The notes under the pieces are model-generated. The model was not told the origin of the DNA, did not search any database, and saw nothing but the letters and a program-made list of their open reading frames with translations. Below are positions 25,301-35,047 of a DNA stretch of 64,000 bases, one piece after another. Origin of the DNA: Magnolia sinica (Eukaryota; Streptophyta; Magnoliopsida; Magnoliales; Magnoliaceae); assembly GCF_029962835.1 (NCBI RefSeq), contig NC_080577.1, positions 4,464,001-4,528,000 of the forward strand, given 5' to 3'. Both the position numbers and the translations under genes were made by a program. Each line of letters begins with the position of its first letter. The stretch's first letter is position 1.

Positions 25301-28300
25301 ATCAAAAGTTGGGATTGTTCAACCAACCTGATTTTGGGGCTCTGAGTTAGCGACAGTTGGTTCCCCAATTTAGTCAGCTTAGTTTGAGTTAAAAAAAGGT
25401 GTTGAGAATTAGACAAGTTGATGATTATGGGAAGAAGCATGAAATGCATTCGAAGAACAAAAGGGAAAGGCTAACCTCACACCAATCCAAGCAATCTATA
25501 GCTTTGACAGTTCTATTCTCCTCTTTGACGTTTTTGTTGCGCATCTCTCTAACAGCTCTCCACATGACCATTGGCTCCCAACTAAGGCCGGATGTCCTTT
25601 CATGAACATCTCTAACTATTACTGGTTCACCTCTCACCCAGTGACTCTGAAAATGCTCAATTCCATCACCTCCCAAGTCTAGTGCATTTGGGCAGTACAG
25701 AAAGTTATTGCAACTGTTCTCTCTAGAAGCTGCCTGGCGCAAATTACTTTTGTTATGTTCAGCTGGAGAACCATTAGGAAGGCACAAAGGGCACCCCTGA
25801 GATAAATCATCATTGGAAAACTGACAACGGCTAGTAAGGTCCTCTGCATTCTTAAGCAGCTTGACTACCCAATTAACTTTGAATGTACGCCGCAACACCA
25901 GTAACGCGATGCCACAACCACCACGGGCCTTTGGAGGACATTGAATGCTACCATCACTGGTCGCTACCCAATCAGGAAAGGGGCGGGATGAATCAGTAGC
26001 ACAATCATTTGTGGCTCGTGCCAAATGACTCTCCCAACCAAACCTTTTCCTTTTGGTGTTACTTTGGGTGCTTGCATCTGTACCTTGACCATGAGTTCTT
26101 TCTACAAACTGCTGGTGAGCAGACTTTGCTTCACTTCCTCCAGGCTGCCGACCTTCCCGGAGCTCTCGACAACATGAGAGACAGAGATCATAGGAACACT
26201 CGGGGCAGGTTCGGTAGAAATCAACAACGGATGTATGACAATTGTCGCTGTTGGAAAAAGCAATTCGCACAATTAAAAGAATGGAAGAAAAAGGAGTCAG
26301 TGTTTTTTCAAGATTATAAAAGAATTTTGCAAATTCTCAAATTTTATAGACTTATGAGAAGAATAGGGAATGCTTTAATGAAAGGTATCATTCCAGATAA
26401 GAATAAATCTGTAGTACAGCCTATCTAATATCTGGCAAGTGATCTCTAGAGTATATTATAAGTAAATAGCAAGAGCAAAGAAATGAGACTGACCAACCAA
26501 AATAAGAAAAGATGCTAGCATAAGTGCATTCATTCTTGACGAAAAGAACTGATAAAATATAGAAATTTCAGCATCAAATCATAAAATGAAATTTGTAAAG
26601 ACGCACCAACACTTCAATGTTTTTCAACATAATCATTAAGAACTTTTTTAAGGCCAAAAAAATTATTAATGTTGAGTTTCAGGATCAGTCATTTTTATAA
26701 TAAAAAAATGATACCGCAAAACCACAAAGGAGATTTTATTTCCATGATCTGATGATTTTCATTGAATGGATCCCCTATTTTCTGGCCTGAGATAGGTTGC
26801 ATCTCTAATATTTATCATGATGACAACTGCACAGACAGTTGTGACATATTAGTGATTTGGCATCATGGTCCTGGGGCATAGACTTTGGTTCCAACCTCTC
26901 TAGGTCTCCATCACCCTATGGTCTAATAAATGCACTTTCAACAGTTTGAAAAAGAAACAGACTAAAAATCAATACACTTTTCAGATTTGATGGAGTATTC
27001 CTACTACTTAATGGAAAATTAAAGTCATAATCCTTCACCATGGTTTTAAAACATGACTAAATCAAGTTGTGATACTTCAATAAGATTCAGAGGTTACTAA
27101 AGCAAAACTGCAAGATAAGTCGATGGTATCCCAAATTGGTTTGTCTTCATCGATTATAGATCATTGCAGAGTGAGTAATCAAATACATTAATAAGTTCAT
27201 CCTATGTTGTATAAACACTATACAATATATTCCGTAGTTACTCTTTTAGATTAGTAATAGGATGCACATAGGCACATTTATATTATCCTTGTTTAAGCCT
27301 TATCCCAATTAAATGGGGTTAGCTATACAAATCTTGTTCCACCATTCCACTGGTATCAAGGACCATATTCTCAGTTAAACCATAGGTCATCAAGTCTTTT
27401 CCTCTGGACTCCCCCCACGTCCTTTTGGGCATTCCCTTGCCCCTTTAGAGCCCTTTTTCTTGAAGATTGCCAATTCAATGAAAATTGATTTAGCATGCAG
27501 GTGATCAAGGGTCCAAAGGCATGAGATACCACAATAGAATAGAAAATTTTCCTAAACTCTGAACCGCAGTTAGATCCATTCTGTACATTTTGAGTAGCCA
27601 TGCAAAAAAGTAGCTTTATATGAAATGCATAACTTTTCATATGAGAATAAATCGAAAACATAGGGGCGGGCAGCTCAAATACCAGTAAAGACGCTCATCC
27701 TTGTCAAGCATAGACCTTGTTACACATACTTCCATTGGTTGGATCCCTAGAGGGGAGAGGGAGAAAAAAAAAAGCTGAGGGCAGGCTAATGTGGTGATGT
27801 ATTTCAAGAATGGACCTAAAAGCAAACAAAACTTTCATCTAAACAATTAAATAAGATTAACAACCTTGTATTTTGGCTTCAATTTCTATTTCAGATTGCT
27901 GCTCAGAATGAATTTGCCTAAGGACGGGCAGGACTTTCTGTAGCAAGTAGATCAGCCGTTGCAGTTTGACATTTGCATCTGCTTCCTGCCTGCTAGGCTG
28001 TTACAAGCACACCAAGTAACATGTTTTAAAGAAAATGTTCTAGTACTATAAGTTGTCAAGAAAAGAGGCTAAAGTAGCAGGAATTCTACCATCATGACCA
28101 CATTACGCAAGCATGCTTTGCAATTGCAATTTCCACAACAGACAGGACATGTAGTCTCAATGTCCTCTCTTGTTCTTTCAGGATACCTAATTCATTTATT
28201 TCAAACAGAAGAACAATGGTATGTATTAGTCTATTAGAAGCTTTCCATCTAAATAATAAGTATTCAAATACAAGAAAATTGAACAAACAAATAGTGCTTC

Positions 28301-31300
28301 TATTCCCAAATATTCCATCAATTAATCTAGGACACAATAAATGTCAGTAAAACATCAGTTTCCTGATTCCTTTAACTTCCAACATCCGTGCATCAATAAA
28401 AGAAAGGAAATGCCCAAATCTCTTCAAATCTATTCATCAGCTTCCCAGTCTCTCTGCAGAATCCTTCATAGCTGTGGCGGCAGTTCATGCCCCTATGTGG
28501 GGGAGTATCACAGTATTGGGCAGTTGTAGCTATACATAACAAGATTAGCATGCCTCACCCAAACAAACAAAAAAGGGGGGTGAACACCCTAAATCTCAGA
28601 TCTGATAAAACATTTTAAACTTGATCAGCGATTTTAGGATCATCTACTTTCTGAATAATTAAAGGGTATTTTCATCATTTTAGGAAACATAAGTTCACCC
28701 AACCTTTCGAGTATACATGTTTCTTAGTTTCAAAGGAATAGAAGTTTTGGTAGTTCTTACCACTTTTCAAGGCAGGGATAGCAGTAGCGCTTCCTTTTGC
28801 AATTAGAACATATGACAACATCACCCTTGTCATTCCGCAGACATTGGTGGCACATCAAACTCTTCTGTTCCTCTTTCTTACATGTACCATCCTAGAAAAT
28901 AGAGCTTATTAGAATTTAGAACTGAGACAAAATTATATTTGAGTGCTAAAAACTACTATAATCAGAGCATGTTACCATAACATCAACAGATGCATCAAGA
29001 TAGGAATGATCAGTAACTGGAGAAAATAACAATAAAGAGGAAACTTTCCTTTCTTTATAAACTGGTATGTGCAAATAAGGGCAAAAGATGGCAAAACCAA
29101 CATAAACAGCATAAAATGGAGGAAATCTAAATAATTCTTCAGGTATGTTTGCATAAATCCTAAGACTATACAAGAATAGATTATCAGCATCATCATAACC
29201 TCATCCCAGCATTTTAATGTCGGCATCACGAATTTGCTGAGAAGAACTTTTAAGACCAGTGTTAAAAGATTAGATGAATTACTGGAATCATGATTGCAAG
29301 AAAAACCAAAAAGTTCGCAAAACTCTTTGTAAGTCATGCAGCAGAGCGGACCAACCTTGGTTTAATTTCATTTAAACTCTTTTAAGTCTGAATGATACTC
29401 ATTTTAAATTTTTTCCCCTTCTTAGTTCTTGAAATATTAGTTATATGAAGTAGGAATACGATCAGGAGCAGGAGCAGAAGTCTATGCAGGTGGGAGCATC
29501 AGGACACCTAAGAAGCATCTATGTAATAATATTAAATAGTTTAAAATGTATTATAATCTTTCAAATAAAAGTTGAAAATGTATTATATTTACCGAAATAT
29601 ATAACTTAAAACTTTTTTGACTGGTAAATATATAAATTTACTTGGTAAAAGTGAGCAGAAATATATGTGAACAAAATTCAGAAAATGACAAAAACTACCA
29701 GTAGTCTTTATCTTTATGAATAACGCTATTATAAAAAATGATTGAATTAAAGGTGGTTTAAGTAGAATCATGGTAGTGATGGTTGGTGGCAGAGGCAATA
29801 ACAGACTTGAAAGCAAGGCAGAAGCAGGAGATCCCAAATTAGGTATGGCATCTCAGGGGGAAGATAAAAGCAGGTGAGGGATGAAACCAGTCAATGGGCA
29901 CATTCACGAAGTTCTTTTACAGTGAAAGTAACAATCACATTAAGTTCTAAAATTGGGATAAAAGTTTCATTAATGCATACATTAGTTATTGGATTTCCTC
30001 ATAAGATAATTTCATCCAAATCAAGGGAACCCTGCCTATTAGTGTCACTAAGCCAAACAAGAGAGTTATCCAAAGAGAAACATTCTAAATTTTCACCATA
30101 AAATAAAAAAGTTGAGTAAATCAAATACAAGTTTGTGAAGAATTACCAAAACCAAAACATAAACAGAAGAATAAATACGAAAAACAAAAACAAAAGGTTC
30201 ATTGAAGTCATAGGTCTCATGATCAAGCTGAAGAAAGGAAAAAGGGGGGGAACTCACTGATGATCCCGTCTCTGCTACGCCCTTTCCAACATTCTGTTTC
30301 CTCCTGCTGCAAGAGTTCCTCGTCTCCTCAGAGAAGTTCCTCTTCCCCTCGCCAGAATTCCCCGCACCCTCACCAAATTCCCGATCTTTGCTCCCCATTG
30401 CATTGGTTCGTTCCTTATTTTTAGTGGTAATGTCCTGCAAATAGAAGTCAATGAGAATAAGTAAAACCAAAACAAGACGAGAAGATAAAGACATTAAAAA
30501 TAAATAAAAAATCTGGAAGGATTGCTCAAGTCCTACACCTCACATTCAAGTTGAAGAAGATGAGTAACTTACTAATGATTCCATCTCTGCTACCCCATTT
30601 CCAAGATTCTGCTTTCTCTTCTTGGCAGAGTTCATCATCTCTTTGCAGATACTCCTCGGCTGCTCACCAGATTTTCCTGTCCTCTCGCCTAACTGCAAAC
30701 CTTTGCGATCCATGACATTACTTTGTTCCTTTTTTTCACTAGTAACATGCTGCAAACAGAAAGTCAGTTGAGAAAAAGTGAAGGGAAGAAGAAATAAAAA
30801 TAAAAATTGGAGCAATTGTTCGAATTATAAGTCATACGTTCAAGATAGAGAAGGTAAATAACTCACTGATGATTCCATCTCTGCTACCCCATTTCCATCT
30901 TTCCACTTCCTCTTCTTGACAGAGTTCCTCATCTCCTCACAGGCATTCTCATGCCCCTTGCTAGAATTCCCCATCCCTGCAACGAGTTCCCGTTCATTGC
31001 TCCTCAGTACACCAATTTGTTTCTTGTTTTTACAGTTAACATCCTGCAAAAAGAAAGTCACAAGAATAAGTAAAACCAAAACAAGAACAGATGATAAACA
31101 TAAAACAAGGACTGTACAAGTAGTACGTCTCTTGTTCAAGATGAAGAAGATAAGAACTCACTGATGATCCCATCTCTGCTACCACATTTCCATGAGCCTG
31201 TTTTCTCATGCTACCTAAGTTCCTGGTCTCCTCACAGGAACTCCCCATTCCCTTACCAAGTTCCCGATCTCTACTTCCCAGTGCACTAGTTTGTTGGTTG

Positions 31301-33921
31301 TTTTTCCTAGTAACAAGTTGCTAACAAGGGGGGGGGGGCACATTAAACCAAAATATGAATAGAAAGTAAGCATAAAATGCATTTTTTTGAGTCCTAGTTC
31401 CTGCATCCCATGCTCAAATTGAAGAAGATAAGAACTCACCGATGATCCAATCTCTACTACTACATTTCCAAGATTCCGGTTTCCCATGCTGCCGGATTTG
31501 CACTTCACGTCACAGGAATTCCTCTTGCTGTTGCCAGAAGTCCCCATCTCCTCACTGAGTGATCTAGCTTCTCTCCCCATCACACTAATTTGTTTCCTTT
31601 TCTCACTGGTAGGATCCTAAAATAGAAAGATCTTCTCACTCAGAACTCTAAAAGAAGTCATCTAGGGTAGAGAAAAAAATCAAAATCAGTTCATCAACCC
31701 CAAAAGCTTAAAGACAACCACAATGTCCAGTGGACAAATCAATAAGGGTAGAATGGTGTAAGAGAGGGAAGGTGTGCAGTTCTAAATACATATTATATGT
31801 GCATGTAGAAATGCTGCAAAACTAACAGAAGCAATGACCATTCTGAACTAACAGAAGCAAACTGTTTTAAGGGCCCGCCATGTTGCGTATGTGCAATCCA
31901 GTCCATCCATTGGGTGGTAAACGCTTCTGTTCACAGGACATGCAAAAAATTAGCCTGATAAAAGAACTCAGATGGACCACCTCAATGGGAACAATGTAAT
32001 TTTGCACATAAAACCCCTTAAGTTCCCGCATTGTGGCCTGTCTGGTTTTGGATCAGGCTGATTTTTATATCTTCACTTGATCTTTGCGATTCAAACCTGA
32101 TGAACAGGTGTGATGAATGATTCACAACACAAAAAGCTATGGTTGGAGTCCCATTCCCATTGATCCTTGTGTCATCGCCCCCTGAGTTTTGGATCTAGCT
32201 GATGCACATAGTGGATTTCCCGTATAAAACATTTGGAAAGAAAATGACATTTAAGCTACAGTAGGTATATGTCCATCCACTTTTGAGTCCAGGTGGACTC
32301 ATTGACACAAGTGTCCAATCACATGTCATGGATGACTAGCTAAATTTAGTGAGCAATGATAGATGCGCATTCTAGTCTGCCACCAACGCGACATCGACAT
32401 ATCTGGAGCGTTCATCCAATGGCCCAACAAAAGTTGCTGCAAATAGACATCCTAACTATCCATCCATGGCCTGCAAATGGCTGGTTAGGAATGAAAATAC
32501 ATACCAACAAACTACATTCAATGGAAAATTTAAGGCCATGACTAGTCAGAGCCATGGATCGCACAAACAAGGTCCAGATGATCTCGGTGATACGTTGATC
32601 GAGCCAATCATCAGTCCAGATGTGATGATCTGTTGTCCAAGTTTTCCAAATCACCCCACAGATCAGAATCCAACTTTCCTGATTTGCTCCTGCTGTGACC
32701 ATCCCTTCATGTGAACATGAGTCACACGTGTAACTGACTGGTGCTACAAATTCCAAAGATGATGTCATCTGAAAATTGGAAAGAACTCAGAAATGTCCAG
32801 CGTTCTCTACGGATACACACTTTCATTCCACGTTTGGGGTATGGAACAAAAAGAGAGGGTGTAAATATCCATGAAACATGAGGCCCACACTTTTTAATGT
32901 ATACTCCTCGATACCTTCAGCCATCGTGACAAATATGTTCTAGGCAATTTCTTGGCCAGGGAATTTCTCGGGATATTTTCATATTTGACCTTTCGTCGCT
33001 GTATTATCGGGAAAATCTGGCGGAAGAAAATATTAAAAACTACTTATTATAAATTGACGGATAATTTAAAAATGTATGTATAAAGTTATAGAAATGATTT
33101 ATTTGAACTTTAAAATGTTTTTACTTCGAAAGGCGCGATAATTTCATTATAAAATAGCGAGGAAAAACTGCAAAATCAGTTTTCCGCAATAATATCGCGA
33201 GATTTTCTAATCTCGGCGATATTAGTCACAGATGCTTTCTGCCACTGCGGCAAAAAGTAGAAAACAACAAACAGGGGGGTGATATTGGCAAAAAAGCAGG
33301 GGCTATAAATGTCATTTTACGAAAAATTACCAGTAAATCCTTTTTTGCCCCTCCGTTCCCAAGAATCATTCTTTTCCGTGCGTCTGGAGTCATCTTCATC
33401 GCGCTGGAATTCTTCCCTCCGCCGGAATTCCCCTGCCTGTCGCCGGAAAACCGCTCACCGTCGCCGGAAACGATCCTCTTCCCGCCAAAATCGGATCCGT
33501 CCTTCGCCATCTTGTACAGAGCCATGGCCTTTTCCTGATCACCCAACACTCTCTTCATCAAATAATCCGTCTCGCCCACCTCGCCGTCTCCATCGTCGGA
33601 TCCCGATCTCCTTGTCTTCTTCACCTTCTTCGAGTCGTCGTTGATGTCGTCTAAAGATCTCTTCTTTGCCTTCTTCAATTTGACATCGTCAGTTCCGTCG
33701 AGAGATTGATTCTTCGCATTCTTCGATCCGCGATCCACATCTTGGCCATCTAAGGATCTCTTCTCCTTCTCCTTCTCTCTTCTCCTCTCGTATCGAGCCT
33801 TTGCCTGATGGTAATGCTTCTCGCAATATATTCTTCCCGGCGAGGCGGTATCATGGCAGCGCCAGTTTAAGCTGCCCACTCGTCTGCATCGCCGATCATC
33901 GGAAGGAGAAGATGAAGCCAT
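12775..33921 (-). CDS. JmjC histone demethylase, KDM3/JMJ25 type, 17 coding exons
   Basis: Predicted lysine-specific demethylase of the plant JMJ25 (KDM3/JHDM2) group. Family members remove H3K9 mono/dimethyl marks in the nucleus using Fe(II) and 2-oxoglutarate. Coding exons, in transcript order: 33331-33921, 31440-31616, 31162-31320, 30867-31043, 30573-30749, 30258-30434, 28761-28891, 28090-28186, 27865-27997, 27683-27746, 25476-26247, 23248-23577, 17311-18870, 17156-17228, 16968-17053, 13828-13947, 12775-12849. All junctions are GT/AG, phases agree throughout, and the sum is 4899 nt (1632 residues plus stop). Domains: WRC (about 12-36), five repeats (198-486), RING-like zinc region (about 500-560), second Cys-rich region (about 628-660), JmjC (about 870-1600). 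Iron ligands are H989, D991 and H1562. It is longer than the roughly 900-1200 residues I recall as usual. The WRC argues against a simple IBM1 orthologue call, so I give no symbol. Confidence 0.9.
12850..13827 (-). other. Intron 16 of the demethylase
   Basis: A/T-rich, nothing recognised inside. Confidence 0.6.
13828..13947 (-). CDS. Demethylase exon 16: end of JmjC
   Basis: 120 nt, phase 0/0. Encodes [20 protein letters not shown] then [20 protein letters not shown], strongly conserved in the family. Acceptor CTCAG, donor GTAGTT. Confidence 0.94.
13948..16967 (-). other. Intron 15 of the demethylase, 3.0 kb, repeat-bearing
   Basis: Holds an A/T-rich tract (about 14130-14215), a copy of a dispersed repeat (about 14890-15120), a minus-strand TRIM-like end (15172-15490), an A-rich patch (15595-15650) and a second, related LTR/primer-site-like fragment (about 15990-16250) followed by a CT microsatellite (16265-16283) and a G run. 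Confidence 0.6.
15172..15490 (-). mobile_element. TRIM-like LTR fragment
   Basis: Reads TGCAGGACAATTAACCACTT, the reverse complement of the end of the 10185-10473 repeats, and continues with the same GGTTAGGACCT and CCCACTCGAGCCC words. Only one terminal repeat is recognisable. Confidence 0.6.
16968..17053 (-). CDS. Demethylase exon 15: JmjC, third iron ligand
   Basis: 86 nt, phase 1 to 0. Encodes [20 protein letters not shown] followed by HQVRNRK. H1562 is the third iron ligand. Acceptor ATGCAG, donor GTTAGA. Confidence 0.94.
17156..17228 (-). CDS. Demethylase exon 14: JmjC
   Basis: 73 nt, phase 0 to 1. Encodes [20 protein letters not shown], the usual family segment. Acceptor CTTCAG, donor GTAAGT. 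Confidence 0.92.
17311..18870 (-). CDS. Demethylase exon 13: JmjC with about 400-residue acidic insertion
   Basis: 1560 nt, phase 0/0. It opens with [20 protein letters not shown] and closes with [20 protein letters not shown], both JmjC blocks of this family. Between them lies a long low-complexity, acidic and serine-rich insertion. KDM3-group proteins carry a variable spacer here; this one is long. It includes a tandem 58-residue repeat (DNA period 174 nt, roughly 18139-18312 and 18313-18486). Acceptor CCTAG-type (TGTCTAG), donor GTGAGT. Confidence 0.92.
18139..18486 (-). repeat. In-frame 174-nt tandem repeat in exon 13
   Basis: Two direct copies encode [18 protein letters not shown], then DTL.QED and DDQ.DK. 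The period is 174 nt = 58 codons, so the reading frame is kept. Confidence 0.8.
20035..20967 (+). mobile_element. L1-type LINE 3' fragment
   Basis: The plus strand encodes the C-terminal zinc-binding part of a LINE reverse-transcriptase protein: [50 protein letters not shown] and GDHF (the zf-RVT signature CPLC...H). Upstream, TRIRFWLDL and related words in shifted frames are typical of the same protein. The copy is truncated at its 5' end and has several frame changes. It ends in a 10-base A tail (20958-20967). Confidence 0.8.
21350..21625. mobile_element. Palindromic MITE fragment (one arm)
   Basis: Contains the loop words (CCATCTAACTTGTTCATAAG, CACAGACCTAGAAGAAG) and one arm ending ATGGATGGACGGTGTGGATC. 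Confidence 0.55.
21736..22060. mobile_element. Palindromic MITE fragment
   Basis: Left arm (GGGGCCACCGTGATTTATG, CCATCTATCCATTTTTCC) and loop are followed by only the start of the second arm. Confidence 0.55.
22324..22361. repeat. GA microsatellite
   Basis: About 19 GA units in intron 12. Confidence 0.9.
23248..23577 (-). CDS. Demethylase exon 12: JmjC core with HxD iron ligands
   Basis: 330 nt, phase 0/0, 110 residues. Contains [53 protein letters not shown] and LHCDMSDA. H989 and D991 of HCD are the first two iron ligands. Acceptor CTGTAG, donor GTATGT. Confidence 0.95.
23578..25475 (-). other. Intron 11 of the demethylase
   Basis: A/T-rich. A dispersed-repeat copy lies at about 25100-25400. 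Otherwise nothing was recognised. Confidence 0.5.
25100..25400 (+). repeat. Dispersed repeat copy
   Basis: Shares GATGGATGATACACA, CAGTTTAGATG, ATTGTTCAACCAACCTGATT and following text with 46640-46995 and, in part, 14890-15120; a reverse copy is at 48405-48540. The family is not identified. Confidence 0.55.
25476..26247 (-). CDS. Demethylase exon 11: second zinc region and start of JmjC
   Basis: 772 nt, phase 2 to 0. Encodes the Cys-rich DNCHTSV...[18 protein letters not shown] region, a long linker, and the family block [13 protein letters not shown]...[11 protein letters not shown] with the WCE that leads into JmjC. Acceptor CAACAG, donor GTTAGC. Confidence 0.92.
26248..27682 (-). other. 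Intron 10 of the demethylase
   Basis: Mostly unremarkable A/T-rich sequence, with a LINE (RTE-type) tail at 27275-27450. Confidence 0.5.
27275..27450 (-). mobile_element. RTE-type LINE 3' fragment
   Basis: On the minus strand it encodes RGKGMPK then [11 protein letters not shown] and LTENMVLD, resembling the conserved RGRGRPKxTW...DR end of plant RTE LINE proteins. It finishes with the common plant tail words AATTGGGATAAGGCTTAAAC. Strongly truncated. Confidence 0.6.
27683..27746 (-). CDS. Demethylase exon 10: short exon before second zinc region
   Basis: 64 nt, phase 1 to 2. Encodes [16 protein letters not shown], which corresponds to the family segment ending ERVYC. It joins exon 11 to give [12 protein letters not shown]. 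Acceptor CTCTAG, donor GTATTT. Confidence 0.85.
27865..27997 (-). CDS. Demethylase exon 9: helical linker
   Basis: 133 nt, phase 0 to 1. Encodes [20 protein letters not shown], a leucine-rich helix followed by an acidic stretch, as in family members between the two zinc regions. Acceptor TAACAG, donor GTTGTT. Confidence 0.85.
28090..28186 (-). CDS. Demethylase exon 8: RING-like zinc region, second half
   Basis: 97 nt, restoring phase 0. Encodes YPERTRED, then [16 protein letters not shown], a dense Cys cluster diagnostic of the plant KDM3 group. Acceptor AATTAG, donor GTAGAA. Confidence 0.9.
28761..28891 (-). CDS. Demethylase exon 7: RING-like zinc region, first half
   Basis: 131 nt, ending in phase 2. 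Encodes [15 protein letters not shown] and YPCLEKW: the Cys pairs C500/C503, C514/C517 and C523/C526 of the RING/B-box-like region that precedes JmjC in this family. Acceptor TTCTAG, donor GTAAGA. Confidence 0.9.
28892..30257 (-). other. Intron 6 of the demethylase
   Basis: No exon or repeat was recognised. The flanking exons have matching phase 0, so no missing exon is required. Confidence 0.5.
30258..30434 (-). CDS. Demethylase exon 6: repeat unit 5 of 5
   Basis: 177 nt, phase 0/0, 59 residues beginning DITTKNKER and ending GVAETGSS. Acceptor TTTGCAG, donor GTGAGT. It lies upstream of the RING exon with matching phase. Confidence 0.8.
30573..30749 (-). CDS. Demethylase exon 5: repeat unit 4 of 5
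   Basis: 177 nt, phase 0/0, 59 residues beginning HVTSEKKEQ and ending GVAEMESL. Acceptor TTTGCAG, donor GTAAGT. Confidence 0.8.
30867..31043 (-). CDS. Demethylase exon 4: repeat unit 3 of 5
   Basis: 177 nt, phase 0/0, 59 residues beginning DVNCKNKKQ and ending GVAEMESS. Acceptor TTTGCAG, donor GTGAGT. Confidence 0.8.
31162..31320 (-). CDS. Demethylase exon 3: repeat unit 2 of 5
   Basis: 159 nt, phase 0/0, 53 residues beginning QLVTRKNNQ and ending VVAEMGSS. It is 6 residues shorter than its siblings. The acceptor is TTGTTAG, the donor GTGAGT. Confidence 0.8.
31440..31616 (-). CDS. Demethylase exon 2: repeat unit 1 of 5
   Basis: 177 nt, phase 0 at both ends, 59 residues beginning DPTSEKRKQ and ending VVVEIGSS. 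Acceptor TTTTAG, donor GTGAGT. Homologous to the next four exons. Confidence 0.8.
31617..33330 (-). other. Intron 1 of the demethylase
   Basis: 31870-32340 has degenerate words of the palindromic MITE type (GGGCCCGCCATGTTG, GTCCATCCATTGGG, GGATCAGGCTGATTTTTATA). 33000-33220 has ATCGCGAGA/GGCGATATT words like the hAT-like family ends. No gene was seen. Confidence 0.4.
33331..33921 (-). CDS. Demethylase exon 1: start codon and WRC domain
   Basis: The ATG is at 33921-33919. Residues C12, C22, C33 and H36 give the spacing C-x9-C-x10-C-x2-H of a WRC zinc domain (NWRCHD, IYCEKHY). Basic and acidic Lys/Arg/Asp-rich segments follow and could act as nuclear localisation signals. The donor is CTG|GTAATT at 33330, phase 0. 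A stronger-looking GTGAGC farther upstream in the exon is an alternative donor, so the 3' border is less certain than the others. Confidence 0.75.
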
Positions 33922-34170
33922 TTCTGGGAATGGAAATTGCCTTAAAAACTTAGCAAAAAGGACCGATCATGGGGTTGAATTGGTTGAGAACTAGCGATTT
34001 TGGAGAATTTTCTTTTCTCCAGATTAGGGATTTTTAAGAGAGGAATTTGGGGAGGAAGAAGAGCGGACAATTCAGTGAGAACGTATCTTATCCTTCTCGT
34101 TTAATTCCATTTTCGCCCTGAGTTTTGGTCTCTCTTTCCGTCTCTCTGCATACGACGATGGGCATTTTGC

Positions 34171-34180
34171 GTTTTATAAG
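34171..34180 (-). promoter_or_regulatory. Probable TATA box of the demethylase
   Basis: CTTATAAAAC on the minus strand, about 250 bases upstream of the ATG, leaves room for a 5' untranslated region of about 220 bases. The start site is inferred, not shown. Confidence 0.5.
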
Positions 34181-34258
34181 GATGAGACAATAAATAAAAA
34201 CTAAAAAGTTTGATACACTGCCACGTGATTTACCATACACAGGCTCTCTGAATTACTT

Positions 34259-35047
34259 AGGCCTCGTTTGGCACCGTGGATTTGAAATAACTGAACTTAG
34301 AAATTCCATAGATTTAAAATACCTGAAATTTTGTGTTTGGCACATTAATGACTCCTGTATCTCCTTGCTATGCTGTGTTTGGCGTGCTAATTCAAAGTCC
34401 CTCTCATTCAAAAGTAGTCATGCATAGGAATTGTTTAGCAACATGGATTGAAAGGCATTTGGAGTTGAAAATATTTCAAGTACTTAATTTTACATGTTTT
34501 ACTATCTCTTCTTTTGCTGAAATTTGAAATCATCTTTCTTTTTATTCATTTTTATTGAGTTACTAATACATTGCATGCTACATATATCGTAATAATCAAT
34601 TATAGATGTGTTACTAAAATTACATAAATAAAATAATCTAAGTAGTAGTCCAAACATTAGCCATGTAAATCAACAGTGTTACTAAAATTACATAAATAAA
34701 ATAATTTAAGTAGTAGTCCAAACATTAGCCATGTAAATCAACAGTTAAAATACCTTGGTAAGTTGCTCAATCATAATCCTATGCTTGTGATCTATCAAAT
34801 GTTTAGAATTTTAATAGAATTATTATAATTATTGTATCAAATATCACATATGGACACTAATTATGTATTAAAGTTAATTTAATAATTAAATTTAAACTTC
34901 TATAAATATATTACATAATTTCAAGGCAGTGTTATTTTTGAATTCTAATGCATCTTCAGTAAAATCCGTCAATCACAAAGTATTGGATTTAAAATCACAT
35001 TAATTGCAAATGAAAAGTATTTGAAATAGAACCTCTCAAACAGGCTC
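34259..35047. mobile_element. hAT-type MITE-like element
   Basis: The left end GCCTCGTTTGGCACC followed by GTGGATTTGAAATAA is roughly the inverse of the right end GTATTTGAAATAGAACC then CAAACAGGC. Interior A/T-rich, no coding. The target duplication is not clear. Confidence 0.55.
34609..34744. repeat. 68-bp tandem duplication inside the MITE
   Basis: Two adjacent copies (34609-34676 and 34677-34744) beginning TGTTACTAAAATTAC differ at one base by eye. Confidence 0.9.

Noticed and set aside
26009-26428. Plus-strand frame of 139 residues
   Set aside because: Antisense of demethylase exon 11 and its intron; no family resemblance.
28972-29337. 121-residue minus-strand frame as an extra demethylase exon
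   Set aside because: The neighbouring exons already join in phase, and the frame is hydrophobic low-complexity with no family similarity.
33400-33480. Early donor GTGAGC inside exon 1
   Set aside because: Usable in principle, but the later GTAATT donor also keeps phase 0 and keeps more open frame; left as an alternative only.
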